A DNA stretch of 64,000 bases from Cyathus striatus (GCA_025738555.1 JAOVFP010000008.1:3348001-3412000), one strand, 5' to 3'. Positions 1-13,324 are shown, counted from the first letter of the stretch. The notes: generated from the sequence alone by a model not told the origin. Made by a program: numbers and translations.

Positions 1-313
1 AACAATGTTATAACAATGAATGTTCCTAATGTTACATTAAAGATAAAATTTGGCCAAAACTCCTCTAAAACTTTGGTGGGGGGGAGAAAAAATTTAAATC
101 ACAATATACACAACAGAAACTTGGAAGGAACATTAGAAATACAGTACATAGATCTAATAATGAAAAAAAAAGTTATTTGTGTCCAATTTCAGCCCTTTTT
201 CATTTCGCTGAACCTTTGTTCAATGCTCCTTGGGATGCGTGACATTTCTCAAAATTGCTCTGTTCCAAGAGAGGGTGTGACGCGTGACCGAACAATCGGT
301 TGAAATGATCCAC
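1..313. mobile_element. 3' part of a TIR-type MITE (complete copy at 20461-20962)
   Basis: Only the right part of the element lies in the window. Its right terminal inverted repeat is at 289-312 and is followed by C and then TTA (314-316), which matches the TTA before the left end of the complete copy. It interrupts the 3' part of a BTB gene whose tail continues at 317. No coding capacity was found. Confidence 0.75.
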
Positions 314-316
314 TTA

Positions 317-509
317 TTCTATTGTTATTGCCGGCCGTTCCGAAGTTCAGCACCACTACGCTGACTTTGAGCATGCCCCTGGAAATATTAGAATGTTAAA
401 AGGTACTCCACCGAGACAGAAGCTGGACAAAGAACTCCAAGCATCCCTAGCTGAAGAAGCGAACTGGCTATCAGCTCGTCTTTATGAGTGTGGTAGTATC
501 GAGCTTTGA
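317..509 (+). pseudogene. C-terminal fragment of a BTB-family gene (downstream of MITE)
   Basis: After the MITE, an open frame at about 331-509 encodes a tail with KLDKELQASLAEEA and ends in CGSIEL-stop. That is the same ending as the double-BTB gene at 1146-2657. The rest of the gene should lie upstream of the window; in copy 2 it is visible at about 20110-20460. The MITE and neighbouring sequence loss break the gene, so a product is unlikely. Confidence 0.75.
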
Positions 510-835
510 CTTGAAGTACTTTCATGGTCACCATCTGAGTATTACAATATCTATATTAAATATTTAGCTAAATGAAATCGATGTATTTCAGCCCAACAAG
601 GCCCTGGTGCCTAGGTACCTAGAGACGACGCGTTCACGTGATGCATCGCGATGTTGAACTTTAGTCTGAATCTCAACTTTGTCTTAAAGTTATTTGTTGG
701 TTATTTGTCCTCAAGTCTGGTAACCGATGCAATTAAACTGTCTCGAGTTACTTATGAGATGAACTTCTATGGGTTATATACCCTCTCCATTCTCATGCAA
801 AACCACCGGTACATGATATAACAGTGAGCACCGTG

Positions 836-862
836 ACTTGACTCAAAACTTTTGAGTCAAGT
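836..862. promoter_or_regulatory. 27-nt palindrome with paired TGACTCA sites upstream of the BTB gene
   Basis: Two 13-nt arms (ACTTGACTCAAAA and its reverse complement) flank a single C, about 285 bp before the ATG at 1146. Each arm contains TGACTCA, the site known for Gcn4/Cpc1-type bZIP factors. The matching place upstream of the paralogue at 17717 keeps only a remnant near 17475 (CGACTCA). The rest of 510-1145 shows no other recognisable feature. Regulatory function is inferred. Confidence 0.5.
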
Positions 863-1145
863 GCTGTAACCATCGTCAGACCTGGACCTGAGACTCGGAC
901 ACCAATTGGACACACTGCATTCGACACTGCCTAAAATGATTGTTGTCTTCTAGCAGCTCATCAAATTTATTATAGGACTCAAAGCTGCACAAACGCTCAC
1001 GTTACATAATTCCTAAGTAGTATAAGTGCAACATGATAAGGTTTGCGTGTGAATCTACCTCGCTTTGAACACGCGTTCGAAAGCACTCAGCGCATCTTAT
1101 CTATCACCACCATCGATCTGGTTTTCAAAGAAATAGGACACTAAA

Positions 1146-2657
1146 ATGACGAACGAATCTTCCCCAAAAAATCCCACCGTTATCGTTCAACACCCCTTCG
1201 ATGGCTCGGATGGCTCTGACATCATTCTACGCACTTCAGATAATATGGAATTCCATGTCTACCGAGTTATACTTTCAGTAGCCTCGCCCTTTTTCAAGGG
1301 CATGTTCTCCCTGCCACAGCCTCTCTCAGATGACGTCTCGGTTCCTATCATCGATGTTCCCGAGCACAGCAAAGCACTCGACCCGCTTTTGCGCTATTGT
1401 TACCCAGTCATGGATCCCGTCATATCGGACCTAGCGGTTCTTGTCGACATATTAGAAGCAGCTATGAAGTACGAGATGATAGAGGCAACTACGATCTTAA
1501 CTAATCATCTTCGTACATTCGTTCAAGACGAGCCATTAAAACTATTTGCAGCAGCATATCGCCTGCACTTAGAGGAAATTGCTTCCTTGGCTGCCCATCG
1601 GTGGCGGGAGATTGCTCCAAAAGAAGATGACAACTCTGTGGGGAAAGGGAAGCTGGCTGACTGGAAACAAACCATCGCTGGAAGCAGTTATATCACCGAT
1701 ATGGCTGGCATATCAGCCGGTGCCTACTTCCGCTTGACGCAGTTTGTCCGCACCGGAGTGGCAACTTCTTTTACCCGTCGTCAAGAATCATTGAGTTTGG
1801 CGGAAGAAACGCTACCCAAGATATTGGATCAATCATCGCATTCTTTTAAATTTCCAGATTCTGACTTGACGATTTTATCGTCCGAAAAAATGAGGTTTCA
1901 CGTCCATCAGATTATTATTCGTCTTGCTTCGCCTGTTATTTTAAAGGATGCGACATTTATTGAAGATAATGGGAAGCAAGTTTTGCTACTTCCCGAAGAT
2001 GGACAAACACTCTCTCTTCTACTTCGAAGTTGTTATCCTTCTACGACAATGAACGCAACGATCGATATCCAATACATATCCTCCTGTCTTCGTGCTGCCG
2101 TCAAATATCAGATGACGAAGGTCATAGATAACATGATAACTATCCTGAAAATAAGGTCCCGATCGCAGCCTCTAGACGTGTATTTTGCATTTATCATGAA
2201 TGGCTTTATGGAAGAAGGGGCGGAAGTTGCACAAAATATACTTATTTTCAAGCCATTATCTTCACTATATCATCCATTAATGGAAAGACTTTCTGCTCTC
2301 TCTTATCACTGCTTATTAGAGCAACGTCACAGATGTATGTCCTGCATGTTGGCGATTGGATCAAATTATGAAAGTGATCGATGTAATTCGCAATGGTGGA
2401 CTCCTATGAAATCAACTTCCTCTGATTTCATTTATCTTGCCGGTCCTGTTGTTGAAAGGCGTCTCAACTATCTGGTTCAAAAAGCGAGATCCAACAGCTG
2501 TGGCAGGTGCGATAGTCTGCCACAAACGGATTCCAATGTAACACTGGATCTTCATACACAGAGTATAAAGTTGAAGGAAGAACTTGAATCATCCATAGTA
2601 GAGGAAGCCTTACGGCTAGCAACTTGCCTTCATGATTGTGGTAGCATTGAACTTTGA
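1146..2657 (+). CDS. Double BTB/POZ domain protein (503 aa)
   Basis: This is a single-exon reading frame of 503 residues with two BTB-like modules. The first, about residues 16-140, has the fungal BTB start HPFDGSDGSDIIL, then FHVYRVILSVASPFF and the helix region LLRYCYP. The second, about 232-350, repeats the plan with DSDLTILSS, FHVHQIIIRLASPVI and LLLRSCYPS. A helical tail follows and ends in CGSIEL. BTB domains mediate dimerisation and can act as substrate adaptors for cullin-3 ligases, but no partner can be read here. It is the only intact member of a local family: the copy at 21795 carries three short indels, and the paralogues at 14651, 17717 and 20110 are broken. The ATG is supported by the matching starts in the paralogues. 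Confidence 0.88.
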   Translation: MTNESSPKNPTVIVQHPFDGSDGSDIILRTSDNMEFHVYRVILSVASPFFKGMFSLPQPLSDDVSVPIIDVPEHSKALDPLLRYCYPVMDPVISDLAVLVDILEAAMKYEMIEATTILTNHLRTFVQDEPLKLFAAAYRLHLEEIASLAAHRWREIAPKEDDNSVGKGKLADWKQTIAGSSYITDMAGISAGAYFRLTQFVRTGVATSFTRRQESLSLAEETLPKILDQSSHSFKFPDSDLTILSSEKMRFHVHQIIIRLASPVILKDATFIEDNGKQVLLLPEDGQTLSLLLRSCYPSTTMNATIDIQYISSCLRAAVKYQMTKVIDNMITILKIRSRSQPLDVYFAFIMNGFMEEGAEVAQNILIFKPLSSLYHPLMERLSALSYHCLLEQRHRCMSCMLAIGSNYESDRCNSQWWTPMKSTSSDFIYLAGPVVERRLNYLVQKARSNSCGRCDSLPQTDSNVTLDLHTQSIKLKEELESSIVEEALRLATCLHDCGSIEL

Positions 2658-3030
2658 ACCGTGGCCTTAAATATGTCTGTTTAAATAAACATGTGTTGTA
2701 TTATGACTTAATGTTCTGTTCGCCGGACTGTCGGAAAACAAGTAGCTCACTGTTCACGTAACCATTAAAATATTGATGCTTCACTCTAGCTTCACTGGAA
2801 TTGTTTCGGAACCAATAAAGTTTGCAATTTTGATAAGCACACAATCAAAGCTAGACAAAGGCTAAGCATTAATCCTCGGCTTCCAGATCAACTACTAAGT
2901 AGTCAACTCTTTGTTGTTAACAGCACTTGTCTTCTATTGTCCGCAGACTCGAGAGTGTCAAAAGGCGGTCACACGACTGAGCCGAATTTGAATTTTTGAC
3001 GTTGCACACGTTGTAACTTTCTTGCTTCTT

Positions 3031-3051
3031 ATCACCACCACCACCACCACC
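3031..3051 (+). repeat. CAC/ACC trinucleotide microsatellite
   Basis: About six ACC units lie upstream of the degraded BTB paralogue, in the gap 2658-3132. The same tract is present in the second copy of the duplication near 23679. No other feature was seen in that gap. Confidence 0.8.
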
Positions 3052-3132
3052 CGACTTTTCCCACATTATCACATATCTGTCAGTAAACGTCTAAAATAGA
3101 GCACAGTGTCGAGCTAGACTGGTGATACGCAG

Positions 3133-5061
3133 AGCAGTACGTCAGGCGAGAACAGTCCAAACGACGCACCACGCAAGAAGAAATCGAGCAAGAATCGTCG
3201 TAAGGATGTAGAGCAGGATAGCACGCTGGACGAGGTTAGCCCAGGGGATACTACGCAGGGTGGGAGGTCATACAAGGTTCGCCGCGTGACGGAGGATGTA
3301 GTGCAGGACAGCACATCGAGCGAGAATAGTCCCGTGGATCAAATAGAGAGCAGGACGAAGAACGGCTCTGACTCAGAGCCCACCACTCGCGCCTCTCATC
3401 CCTTTGATGATTCTGAAGGATCAGACATTATCGATTTATCCTACGCACGTCGGATAAGGTTGATTTTTATACTTATCGCGTCATACTTTCAGTGGCATCC
3501 CCGTACTTCAAGGACGAGCTTTCTACTCTGGTTTGCCTCTGATGGTGGATCCAAGCCCCTCATTGAAGTTACCGAGCCCAGCAAGATTCTAGACCCTGTT
3601 CTGCGGCTTTGTTACCTAGTCAGCGACCCACTCTTGGTTGCATACTAGACGCAGCTACCAAATATGACACCAAGGAAGCTGTAGACGTTCTGAAGAATCG
3701 CCTTCGTACATTTATCCACGACAATCCTCTACAAGTGTATGCGATCTCATGTCGAACATCCCTGGAAGACATGGCTTGCTTAGCTGCTCAGCGATGGCTT
3801 GAAACTGCGCCTAAAGCAGATGATGAAGGTGTCGAGAACGGGAAACTAGTTGGTTGGGGACAAACTATAGCTGGTAGCAGCTATATTGACGACATGGCAG
3901 CAATTTCAGCCGGAGCTTTCTGTCGCTTGACGCAATTCGTGCGTACTGGTGTTGAAACGCCATTCCGCGAGCATATGCTACCAGCTGCAAGCCTCTCTTT
4001 GTCCATCCCGATTAACCCTGCTGCTGTATCTCCATCGAGTTCACTGGGACCTGTGTCCGTCATGACCGCTCCTTTGTTCAATTTCACATCATCAACACCG
4101 TCGAGCTCGGGAACGTTGTCACCTGCTCCTTCATTCACATTTTCCTCCTCAACAGCATCGAGCTCGGGAACAAAACTGAAGATTAACTTTTCCTCTTCGA
4201 CAGCGTCAGCTAAGGCGAGTGCACCGGTGCCAGCCCTCCAATCGTTCAACTTCTCTGCTTCAGTGTCTGCGACCTCGGAGATGACTTCTAAAGCCCCAGT
4301 ATCGCCAGCCCCTTCATCCAAAAGTTCTTTGTCAGAGCCTAGCCCCTCAGAAGCTGTTACTGATTCGGAATCGGAAGTACCAAAGGCTCCAGTGTTTAAC
4401 TTCGTCACTGCATTCTCTTCTTTCAACTTTGCAGATTCGGATCTAACGATATCGTCCTCTGATGCGTTTAAATTCAAGGTGCATGATTTGATTCTCCGCC
4501 TTGCCGCCCCGAACCTCTTGGAGAACGTGGCAGTTGACAGCGAGAAAAATAAAAATTTATCGCTTCCAGAGAACGGTCGCACGGTGTCCATCTTGCTTCA
4601 GGGTTGCTACCCATCTATGACGATAGAAGCTGGACTTTCCGCCCAAGAGATCTCTCTTGTGCTCTCTGCTGCTGTCAAATATGGAATGAAAAAGGTCGTA
4701 GACAAGTTGAAGGTTATGCTCACATTATCCACTCCTGCAGAAGTGCTTAGTGTTTATTTCACCTTCGCTCAGAACAATTTCACGAGTGAAGCAACTCCGG
4801 CAGCTGGAGCGGGGTTCCAGCTCAGCTACAGCCTTGAACCCTAAGCTCAGTGGGTTTAGCATGAAGCTACTATTCGAAGAAAGCACGAAGCTCAGAAAGG
4901 AGTTGGAAGGAATTTTATCCAGGGAAAGTAGTGTGTTGAAGATGAAACTTACAACGTATACGTATACATCGATAACGAAATGGATTTCAAGCATGAAGAG
5001 GAAACTCCGTCGATGGTTTGATCTGGAGAACTCTCGCCACGTTAATTTCTTTGCAGTATAG
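3133..5061 (+). pseudogene. Degraded double-BTB paralogue with Ser/Phe-rich linker
   Basis: Coding homology begins without an ATG just after a TAG near 3118. The N-terminal part is acidic with three degenerate repeats of the type QDSTSxENSPxD. A BTB domain follows (HPFDDSEGSDII at about 3397) but is broken by a frameshift near 3430, another near 3539, and a small deletion near 3620-3655. The frame from about 3627 to 4844 is then open for 400 residues: rest of BTB1, a linker of about 130 residues rich in Ser/Ala with repeated FNF, FTF and INF triplets, and a second BTB-like module from SFNFADSDLTIS. The tail is out of frame at 4859-5061. Both duplicated copies share these main lesions, so they predate the duplication. 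Confidence 0.75.
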
Positions 5062-5429
5062 TATTGCTTTACCTGGATACATATCTTGGCTTATATCTTA
5101 TCTTGATTTCTTTCTGTCTCTACTAAATTTTTAACAATGTGGAGGTTCGATTACATTTAGAAACGGTGGCACTACCATCGAACCCAATGTTCATGATCAC
5201 TGATCAATATCCCTTTGTTGTATGTAGTCTTATAAGCTCGTCCCAAAGACAACCTTCATGACTTGAAAGCAATTTCATATATACTATACGTAAACCAAAG
5301 CTTGAAAGCTCTTCAATTCGTCTAAGACTAAGTATTTATCTAACTACATAAACTTTCCGCAGTCCGATATCTGCCCCTTAAGTATAATCTTCTAATCTAG
5401 GATATAACTTACACCACAGCAGTCCAGCA

Positions 5430-6902
<1,473 letters not shown>

Positions 6903-7170
6903 AGTTCAAGTTGGTTGAAGAGAACGAGAAAAGCAGAGGTCTAAGGCGGGTATAAGAAAAGCCGGGTTTTAACTGAGAAACGATCTCACCACGATAACAA
7001 GATGAGAGGTGCGCGTTTATATGAGCTAAGCGCAGAGTTCAACTAGCTTCAAATCCTATGAACCGTTAGTTGTGGAGGGAGGAAGAGAGAACGGAAGAGA
7101 CGAGGGAAACAGAGAAAACTGGAGAATTTTCCATTGCCGATTGTTTTGTGGGGAACATTTTGGAGGATCA

Positions 7171-7230
7171 ATTTGACTCATCCAAATTGGATGAGTCAAA
7201 TTTGCATATTGGATGATCCAATATGCAAAT
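7171..7230. promoter_or_regulatory. Two overlapping 31-nt perfect palindromes upstream of met2
   Basis: The first palindrome (7171-7201) has arms ATTTGACTCATCCAA around a central A. The second (7200-7230) has arms ATTTGCATATTGGAT around a central G. They overlap by two bases. The first holds TGACTCA on each strand, the Gcn4/Cpc1 consensus; the second holds ATTTGCAT, an octamer-like motif, on each strand. They sit about 270 bp before the met2 ATG and about 900 bp before the secreted-protein gene at 8128. A bZIP binding site or a cruciform-forming element are both possible. Confidence 0.6.
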
Positions 7231-8127
7231 TATTACATAATATATTAATCAAGGGACGTTGACAAATAGATGTAAATCGGACCACAATTGACAAACCTTG
7301 CAGCTTCAATTTCAATGCTTGCAAGTTGCCAATCCAACACTCAGAAAAAAATACAGATGAGAACTCTTCCTTACATACAAGTAAGCACATCGAGTACTAT
7401 ATTTTAGAGCTCAACGCTGAACTTTTAGTAGACTTAGTATGAATGGTTCTCAAGCATTGCTTATTGGAGTTGTATTGGAGTCTAACCCGGAGCCAACTTC
7501 GACTTAAGCCTGAGTCTGTGAAACTTGTGCGTGTTTGGGCACAGCCTTTTTTTTTTCAAACGCCTAAGGCGGTGATCTCCGTACTATAGTAGACATGAAT
7601 TCTATTTTATGACTAAATCGTTGAAGGAAGTCGAAGAACCACTTTAAAGACATAAGAATGGAAGATTTGGGGTGATAATCGTGATGTGAGCGGACATGTA
7701 TTATACACTTTAAAATGTTCATAATTTTAGTTACATACACAGAAGATATCGTCGATCCTACATTTAAAAATGACGCAGGCTTCCAGACCGACGTCAATAT
7801 GCATTTCATGATAGATTCTCTTAAGGTCATGATTATGAAATTCGACATCATAGTGAGCAGATGCTGAGCGCCAAATGGGCGTGTATTATGTCGCTACTAG
7901 ATCCTCTAGTCGAATCTACACCAGTAAAACTCTTCTAGCCCAACACTTTGTATGAACTAAAAATGTCGGAGGTTCGATATTCCGGAATATGTCTTCAGTG
8001 AAACCTTTCAAAACCTCCAAATTAGACATAGCAAGAGCGCCAACGGCGCTTCAGAACGATATAAAAGCAGCCACTATGCCAACCAAAAGCTCCATCCGAA
8101 ACTCACATCTCGGCTACCAAACACATC

Positions 8128-8424
8128 ATGTACGCTTTTAAACTCCTCACTCTCCTCAGCATCGTCGCCGCCTTTGTCAGCGCAGAGACTTTGGCGAAGG
8201 AGCCCAAGGAACCCCAAAGAGTCTAAATGCGACGCTGCAGGCAAGTTGTTGATTCTTATACATACCATACGATGTTGGAGGCTGACATGCTCTCTAGGAT
8301 GTGCGCTCAGCATTGCCAAGGGTACTGTCTCTACCATCAAGGCTTGCAGCGCTGCTGCACTCGCTAAGAAGAAGAAGCTTAGCGGTGCGCCGTTTTCTTA
8401 TGACATAATCATATATTAGCCTCA
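8128..8424 (+). pseudogene. Truncated six-cysteine secreted protein gene (exons 1-2 only)
   Basis: This is the left part of the gene that is complete at 28769-29251. A TATAAAAG box lies at 8060. Exon 1 (8128-8240) encodes the signal peptide but has CCCC where both other copies have CCC or equivalent, shifting the frame. Exon 2 is 8298-8384 and lacks one Ala codon relative to the copy at 28938. The first intron begins with GC rather than GT. Homology ends at 8424, so exons 3 and 4 are missing. It cannot make the full product. Confidence 0.85.
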
Positions 8425-8768
8425 CATTGACTCTTATTTGTCGTGGAAATGTCAGAGATACCAGTAAAAAGAATGGTAAATGAAGTGGGAGGGTTTTTAG
8501 GTTCGAGAGTGTGCACGGGGGGGTAATAGAAACAAAATTAACGAGAGCAAGAAAGGTAAATACCGTGGAAATCCGCTTTTCCTTTGAGTTGTGTCTGAAG
8601 CTGCCCGGCAAGTTCGGGATACAGCTTAGCCGAACAGCACCCACGAAGTTTGCAGTGTTGCACAAACCACGATGATCACAACAATCGTGACCTCCTCTTC
8701 CCCAGACCAACCTTGTATCCTTCCTCACCTCGATATATCCCATTGTACCATCCTCTGAACCATTCAAA

Positions 8769-9875
8769 ATGGCTTTGTTTCCATATCGTCTGTCACCAGC
8801 GACAGTGCTCGCCATAGTGCCCGTTTTCTTCCTCCTTCGTCGACTCCTGAAATCGAACACGCCAATTCGACCATCCAGAGTTGCGAAGGAAACCGAGCGT
8901 GTCGTCATTCTTGGTGCTTCAAGCGGTATAGGACGTTCCATAGCCCACCTGTACGCAGAAAGAGGCGCGCATGTCTTCGTCGTGGGAAGGAGGGAGTCTC
9001 AAGTCAGCGAGGTAGTCGACGAGTGCAAGCAACACTCAGGGTTGTCCGGAGATACAAAGGGGAACAAGATTTTAGGGATTGCTGGGGACTTTGCGGACAT
9101 TGATGACATGATCAAGTTACGAACGATGGTTGAGACAGGTGACCCCCGTCGTCTCAAGAGGTCGGGTTGTTGTAACTAACCATCACTTCAATCTCTTCAG
9201 AATGGAAAGGATTAGATACGCTCATTGTCTCAGCTGGCGTATCATCTCTACGACCTCTTATGGCTGTTGCCGGCGTGGATGATGATGGGCACAACGGTGT
9301 CGTCACACCTCAAGCCACGCAAGAAGGGTTGCAAACCACAGTCAACGTCACAGAAGCAGCGCTACGAGGCAACTTTATTGGACCCCTTGTTTCCGCCGTA
9401 TCATTCGTACGAATCAATTCCTTCTCTTGATACTATCTAGTTAACCATTCTTCCTCACAGATACCACTTCTAACCTTATCCTCACGAGCCCCTCAATAAT
9501 GCTCATCTCCTCCGTCGCCTCCCTAATCCCTGCTCCCACCCGCTCCCTCTATTGTTCGACGAAATCCGCCTCTCTCGTCCTCTTCCAATCGCTCTCAATC
9601 GAACACCCCAAAATCGCATTCACCCACATCCTCCCCGCCACGGTGGCGAGCAACTTCCGCGCCTCAGCAGTCGACGGGGGCAGCCCGCGCGAGCTGGATC
9701 CTAATACGCATGGGATGAAGCCGGAGGAGGTTGCGAGGAGAACTGTGGATGCGATTGATAAGGGCGCTAAGGCGGTGTTTATGCCTACTCTATTTAGGTT
9801 CGCACATTTCGTCTATTGGATTTGGCCGGCCTTTATTGAGAGGAAGGCGAGGAGAAGTACAATTTTAGTTCATAA
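8769..9875 (+). CDS. Short-chain dehydrogenase/reductase, membrane-anchored (3 exons; two homopolymer frameshifts)
   Basis: The exons are about 8769-9138, 9201-9406 and 9461-9875 with short GT-AG introns. The N-terminus starts with a hydrophobic segment (about residues 4-23), then the cofactor motif GASSGIG in the Rossmann fold, the catalytic Ser region LISSVAS and the active-site YCSTK. It is a classical SDR using NAD(P); the substrate is unknown, and the membrane anchor recalls 3-ketosphinganine or sterol/lipid reductases. Two single-base gaps shift the frame: a C run near 9487 (the paralogue at 14013 has five C, here four) and a G run near 9853. With both allowed, the protein ends in KYNFSS-stop, matching the paralogue's KYRFSS-stop, so sequence error is more likely than gene death. 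Confidence 0.75.
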
Positions 9876-12800
9876 ATGGTGTTGTGGACCTACATCTGAA
9901 ATATATTCCATTCTGTACCAGCAGTATGCCATGCAACACTTCAGACATATTGGATATTTGCAACTTAGATTGTGTACATCAAATGACGAAGCTCTGTCTC
10001 ACGACTATATCTCATTGGACGCCCGCCCTGTGTCCGACTGCTGACTATTAGTATTTGTGCTGTAACATTTTTCCAGGTATCATTGTCGATAGCTCGCAGC
10101 TGGAGTTCCAGCAAAGAATAGCATATCGAACCAAGTCATTACCAACGATCCTACAATTTGTTACTTGAGCCTCTCATCCTCTCGATTATTCAGAAGGGTC
10201 TGAGGTTACACTACACGCTTCGAGTAGTGCGGACATTCATTGTTAAGTATAATAATAGTCCATTAGACGACATGCTTATTAAACCGGTCACATTGGTAAT
10301 GGAAAGTGGGCTATGCATTGACCGGGTGAGTTAAATATTCCGAAATTTTTCATCTCGCCTAATCTCGAATCTTCTCCGGATAGCTTTATTCCGGCGGGCG
10401 GGATTCTTGATCTATCACTAGCAGTGCTTAACCAATGGCCTGACGTTCCTGGCCTTGGCAATGTTCTCGTCAGTTCGTTTATGCTAAATGATGCCCCTGA
10501 CAAAAACTCCACGTCCGTATCTCGAAAGGTAGTTCTGATGTTTAATGACGCCAAAAGAGAATTGGTATACACTACCAGTTCAAGCTGGTCAGGTATGCGA
10601 AGTGGACAGAATTGTAACTTTCTTACCGTTTCCTACCACCAGCCAATGAGATAATCCTATATATAGTTCGCTCCTTATCTTTGTCTGTACAATATCATTA
10701 GTTTTTCCGACAATAAAATGCTTAAATGTACCTACTACAATAAACGTCGTTAACTCAACGGCCCTAACAATAGTAAGTTATGTAAGTATCCTATCAATCG
10801 CGCCTTAAATGTAAGATACCATACGTTATGAGCACTCCTGTATTCATTGTGAATATAATCCACACCATTAAGAATGAATCGGTCCTAATATGAACACATT
10901 CAACTACAGCCTGAGCATGTCAGAGCGTGATATTGGAAATGCGGACCGTTTGTCCCCATTTCGACTACGAGCTAAGATAATGCACAAAGCACCAGTAATG
11001 AATACATTGCTTGCAAGTGAAATCGAGGCGCATATAGAGAACAGTGGCTAGCGCAAGTCAATTTATTTATTTTCACCTACTTTGAATTTTGGTATATATA
11101 GCTCACCTCCTTTGCTACACTGGTGAAAATAGCTACATCCGTGCTTCTAACAAGCAATGCCATCTTCAGTAGTACCCTAACATATGTCCGAATCCTGAAG
11201 ACTCTACTCACTCCACATAGACGTAAGCTGTTCCATGACTAACATTAGCCGAATATACTAGCAACGAAGTAACAGTGTATTCATACCAAGCCGTAGCACT
11301 TTGATTTTAAAACGGTATCAATATTTTATGGATATTTACTTACAAGCGGTGCTTACCTGCACTAGCGAAGGACAAAAACAACTACCATGTGATATCAACG
11401 TACCATTTAGATATGAGGACTATATGGGCGCTAACTTACCATGGTCATTGCTAAGAGGACACGAAGCCTTTGGCTTAGCCCGCCAGTTACTGCCAGTGGA
11501 GAACTGTTACGACAGAACCATAGCTTGATTTTTTTTAAACCTACAAATATAAATACGTCTCGTGTAGACCCTTCACGGATCAACGCGGCAAATCAATGAC
11601 GGTAGTGCTTAAAGACCTCAAAACATACGTTTGTACAATCAAGTTGACGATGGACTTAACGTCGTGTAGGTTAATATAGGGTTGATGCTAATTCAGAATA
11701 TAGGTGACTTGCAGGAATGTATAATTGACCTAAAAGAAATTAGAGTGTTGGAAGTACGGTGGTTCATAAAAGTTGCACCTTAAACGACCTATAACAAAGT
11801 TTTAAAAGCTGGAGTTAAGATAGGAGTGGAATATTACCATGTCATGACAAGAAATGCTTCCATATTCCCAAAATTCTTCACAAGGTAATAGTATATCAAA
11901 TCAGTTATGCAGACAAAGTGGATAGTTCCAAGCAGCCTTAATGGTCTGTTAGTAGTCTTAACACGTAGTAGTAGTCAATCTTACCACAACGTCGATACCT
12001 GGAGTTATGATATTATATAACTGTAGGGCATGCGTAATCTCTTTCGGATGCGTAGACTCACAGCAATCTTAGTCCACGTTCTGTCACTATTTGAAGTTCT
12101 AAAATATACGAAAGTTTGTACGCAAGTGGCTCCGTACAACCTGCTCAGAAGGTAGGTTAACCTGAGGAGTGTCCCCGAGTTAATTCGAGTAATTGAAGAT
12201 TCGTACATAGAAGCCATTATAGTTCCAATTGTAGTAGATGCAAGTGCGGAGGACATGTTGATTTAAGCTGGAGGTAACAAATTTTTAGGAGATGGGCACG
12301 GAATGCTGCAAGATTTCTCCTTTTAAACCAAGTATTAGTGGCCGTCAATAATGATTCCCAAACTAAAGCTCTGTCAATGCTGTGGACTCATATATAGTGC
12401 ATCAATCCATGTACCACTTTATAGACTTCTCAATTGTTTGAGTACAGCTTCCTTGATATGCCCTCTATTACAGTCTTCAAAGCATCACTGCCGCTAGCTG
12501 ATATTCATCCAATCCTTTGATTATCAGACAACGACAAGTTACTATATGGTATGGATCTAATAATGGGTCCTGGGTAGTGACCAGACAGACGGTGACCCTA
12601 CTTATTATAGTACTATTATATATCAGTACGGCGATAAAAGGATATTCCGCTTCGTAGAGTTGCTGTGACAGTGCGCCATGTACCTGATATGCTCTTTACT
12701 GCGATCCATTCTAACTGATGCATTACTTTGAATTCGTATGACTGCGGTCCAAATGATATCTTTGAATATCTTATTATTTATTCGTATGCTGTGTATGCAT

Positions 12801-13310
12801 GACACATAAGAATGAAATGCGAATCTGTCTTAAGTAGCACTAAGTAGTAACTACTTGAGAGTGTGTATTTGCAGTGTAATAACGAATACTTTGACTGATT
12901 AAACATTCCAACATCAGGAAAAAATCACACTCCGAATTCACAGTCAACGGGAGACAAAATTCGTCCGATTCACGATAATGGGAATCGGAGGTGCATTTTG
13001 CCAGGTGCATTGGTAGGTTACCAGGAGCAGAAAGCTGACTCGCTTAGCTTGATGGGGCATGTCTGATATATCGGGTCTTTTAGATACAGTACGGACCTGA
13101 TTTATGTACAGTGTAAATTACAGGTAGAGAGCTGGTACATCACATAAGTTACTGTAATTACAGTGTCTGCCCGTAGAGTATCCAACGCCAAGCAGCTAAA
13201 CGCCCGTCGGCAACTTCGGGATACAAACCGCGCCTGGGCCTGAAGTTTGAACCAACTTACGTAGTATGCACAAATCACGATGATCACAAACAATCGCGTC
13301 CTCGTCTCTC
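9876..13310. other. Long intergenic stretch with no recognised gene
   Basis: Only short open frames under about 100 codons are found, none with a recognisable domain, and stop codons are frequent in every frame. There are no clear terminal repeats. An 8-bp inverted repeat (TCCGATTC and its complement) lies near 12958-12983. The last 100 bp resemble the sequence upstream of the first dehydrogenase gene and mark the start of the second. Confidence 0.5.
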
Positions 13311-13324
13311 CCGTGCTTACATAT

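Noticed and set aside
3881..4591. 236-codon open frame on the minus strand (also 24525-25235)
   Set aside because: It is the antisense shadow of the low-complexity Ser/Phe-rich BTB linker; no domain and codon pattern follows the sense frame.
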